Of a stretch of 64,000 nt of DNA, positions 63,212 through 64,000 are shown piece after piece. The notes below the pieces were generated by a model that made no database searches, had not been told where the DNA came from, and saw only the letters and a program-made list of their open reading frames with translations. How positions within the stretch are numbered: position 1 is the first letter of the stretch; every line of letters starts with the position of its first letter. The position numbers and the translations under genes were made by a program. Source of the stretch: an uncultured Chloroflexota bacterium (GTDB lineage: Bacteria > Chloroflexota > Anaerolineae > Anaerolineales > Anaerolineaceae); assembly GCA_902786265.1 (NCBI GenBank), contig CADACE010000006.1, positions 78,156-142,155 on the forward strand. The letters run 5' to 3'.

Positions 63212-63682
63212 TTATTTTACTTCCAGTATTTTAATAGTGTAAGCCCCGGCCGGTGCAGCGACTTCAACAGTTTCTCCGGTATGATGTCCCATCACCGCTT
63301 TCCCGATCGGAGACTCATTAGAAATTTTATTGGCCATCAGGTCAACTTCCGGAGCACCGACGATTATATAGGTTTCGGGTTCATCCTCGCCATCTTCCAA
63401 AACAACAACTGTTGAACCAACGCCCACCTCTCCGGATTTGACCGGTTCATCAACAACTTTTGCATTGGAAAGCAGGTATGCAAGATCGTCAATTCTCCCA
63501 AGAACGAAAGCCTGTTCATTTTTAGCTGCTTCCAGTTCAGCGTTTTCAAGGAGATCATCACCACCGCCTTCAATGGCAGCATGCAAACGATTGGAAACTT
63601 CAACACGTCTTACATTGCGCAGATAATCAAGTTCTGCTTCTATTTTATTGTAGCCTTCCCGGGTAAGGATCGTATCAGCCAT
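63212..63682 (-). CDS. greA: Transcription elongation factor GreA
   Basis: 156 aa from ATG 63682 (GGAGG upstream; the 63694 start is weaker). 'LTREGYNKIEAELDYLRNVRR' opens the coiled coil, 'GDDLLENAELEAAKNEQ' holds the acidic tip that enters RNA polymerase, and the C-terminal domain ends 'ISNESPIGKAVMGH' and 'VEVAAPAGAYTIKI'. The usual tip is D-x-x-E-N-x-E; here DLLENAE fits. It rescues backtracked polymerase. It follows tRNA-Lys. Confidence 0.94.
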   Translation of the reverse strand: MADTILTREGYNKIEAELDYLRNVRRVEVSNRLHAAIEGGGDDLLENAELEAAKNEQAFVLGRIDDLAYLLSNAKVVDEPVKSGEVGVGSTVVVLEDGEDEPETYIIVGAPEVDLMANKISNESPIGKAVMGHHTGETVEVAAPAGAYTIKILEVK

Positions 63683-63716
63683 AGGTGCCTCCACAAAGGT
63701 GTATTAGCCATAGATG

Positions 63717-63746
63717 AAAAAAATACCCTCCCTATTCAGGAGAGTA
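63717..63746 (-). terminator. Terminator between tRNA-Lys and greA
   Basis: ACTCTCCT / AGGGAGGGT stem (with G-U pairs) and TTTTTTT on the minus strand. Confidence 0.75.
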
Positions 63747-63755
63747 ATTGGTTTG

Positions 63756-63827
63756 TGAGCGTGGAGGGACTCGAACCCTCAACAAACGGCTTAAAAGGCC
63801 GCTGCTCTGCCATTGAGCTACACGCCC
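63756..63827 (-). tRNA. tRNA-Lys, anticodon TTT
   Basis: 72 bases: acceptor GGGCGTG / CACGCTC, D arm GCTC / GAGC, anticodon stem GCGGC / GCCGT with loop CTTTTAA (anticodon TTT), T loop TTCGAGT. CCA not encoded. Confidence 0.95.
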
Positions 63828-63921
63828 ATCACACAACGACCATTAGTTTAGCACCAACTCATTATTTCGTCAATAGTTTTAATAAAATTTGTGATTTTTC
63901 ATATGTAGGATTACCATTGAT

Positions 63922-64000
63922 ATGTTACAGATAACAAAAATAAAGAAGCGAATAGAAACCAATCTAAAATTAAGTCGCCAAACAAACCAAAGAAAGGCAC
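63922..64000 (+). CDS. Possible 5' end of a gene running off the window
   Basis: From ATG 63922 26 codons stay open to the edge: MLQITKIKKRIET, then a basic, Gln/Asn-rich stretch. No Shine-Dalgarno sequence is seen. It could be the start of a small DNA-binding or integrase-type protein, or no gene at all. Confidence 0.25.
   Translation, partial: MLQITKIKKRIETNLKLSRQTNQRKA

Overview
The window looks like a chromosomal segment of an anaerobic member of the Chloroflexota, most likely an Anaerolineae relative. This is an inference from gene content, not a database match. The pointers are: proline/threonine/'TPTPT' linkers on exported proteins; a secreted sortase with its own LPGTG-like motif; a kinase-like/formylglycine-enzyme-like/NBR1-Ig-like fusion; a B12-dependent class II ribonucleotide reductase with NrdR; the selenium/purine-associated pair YgeY-YgeW; an LCP protein; and several genes whose -10 box lies only a few bases before the start codon (probable leaderless mRNAs).

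Layout. 1-8 kb: a hypothetical gene, a beta-lactamase-fold serine hydrolase, a secreted subtilisin followed by a beta-repeat sortase, and a decayed DUF3791/DUF3990 cassette. 8.6-11.3 kb: ygeY and ygeW. 11.4-14.8 kb: a minus-strand cluster with a twin radical-SAM/SPASM protein, two related small proteins with Tyr/Asp-rich tails and a four-helix membrane protein; this is the best candidate for an undescribed peptide-modification system. 15-20 kb: a SWIM-SNF2 ATPase followed by about seven tandem non-coding repeats of 146 bp. 20-25 kb: LytTR-DUF3021, a DinJ-YafQ toxin-antitoxin pair, a second DUF3021 gene, a Cys-rich secreted protein and an AIM24-family protein. 25-39 kb: zinc ribbon, methyltransferase, YCF48-like lipoprotein, GT39-like transferase, LCP, Trm112-like protein, M28 peptidase, YfhO, NhaC, TSUP and an AT-rich acyltransferase. 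39.2-39.5 kb: a near-perfect sigma-54 promoter driving a 47-residue secreted peptide with its own terminator. 39.5-42.7 kb: nrdR-nrdJ. 43-48.6 kb: a VWA protein, a 270-bp structured repeat array, an unrecognised 383-aa gene and a roughly 700-bp element with inverted ends. 48.6-54.5 kb: the pseudokinase fusion, then two membrane-anchored paralogues and frr-uppS-cdsA. 54.5-64 kb: a LiaF-like membrane protein, a small highly expressed secreted protein, Pit and its DUF47 partner, a three-hairpin RNA candidate, a GH25 lysozyme, nth, tRNA-Arg, a papain-like secreted protein, greA and tRNA-Lys.

Working together. Cell-envelope functions dominate (subtilisin, sortase, LCP, GT39, YfhO, UppS, CdsA, GH25). 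Nucleotide metabolism is represented by NrdR/NrdJ and YgeW/YgeY, and phosphate uptake by Pit with DUF47. Several intergenic spaces hold regular repeats or hairpins that no gene explains. All identifications come from reading motifs by eye; no homology search was run.
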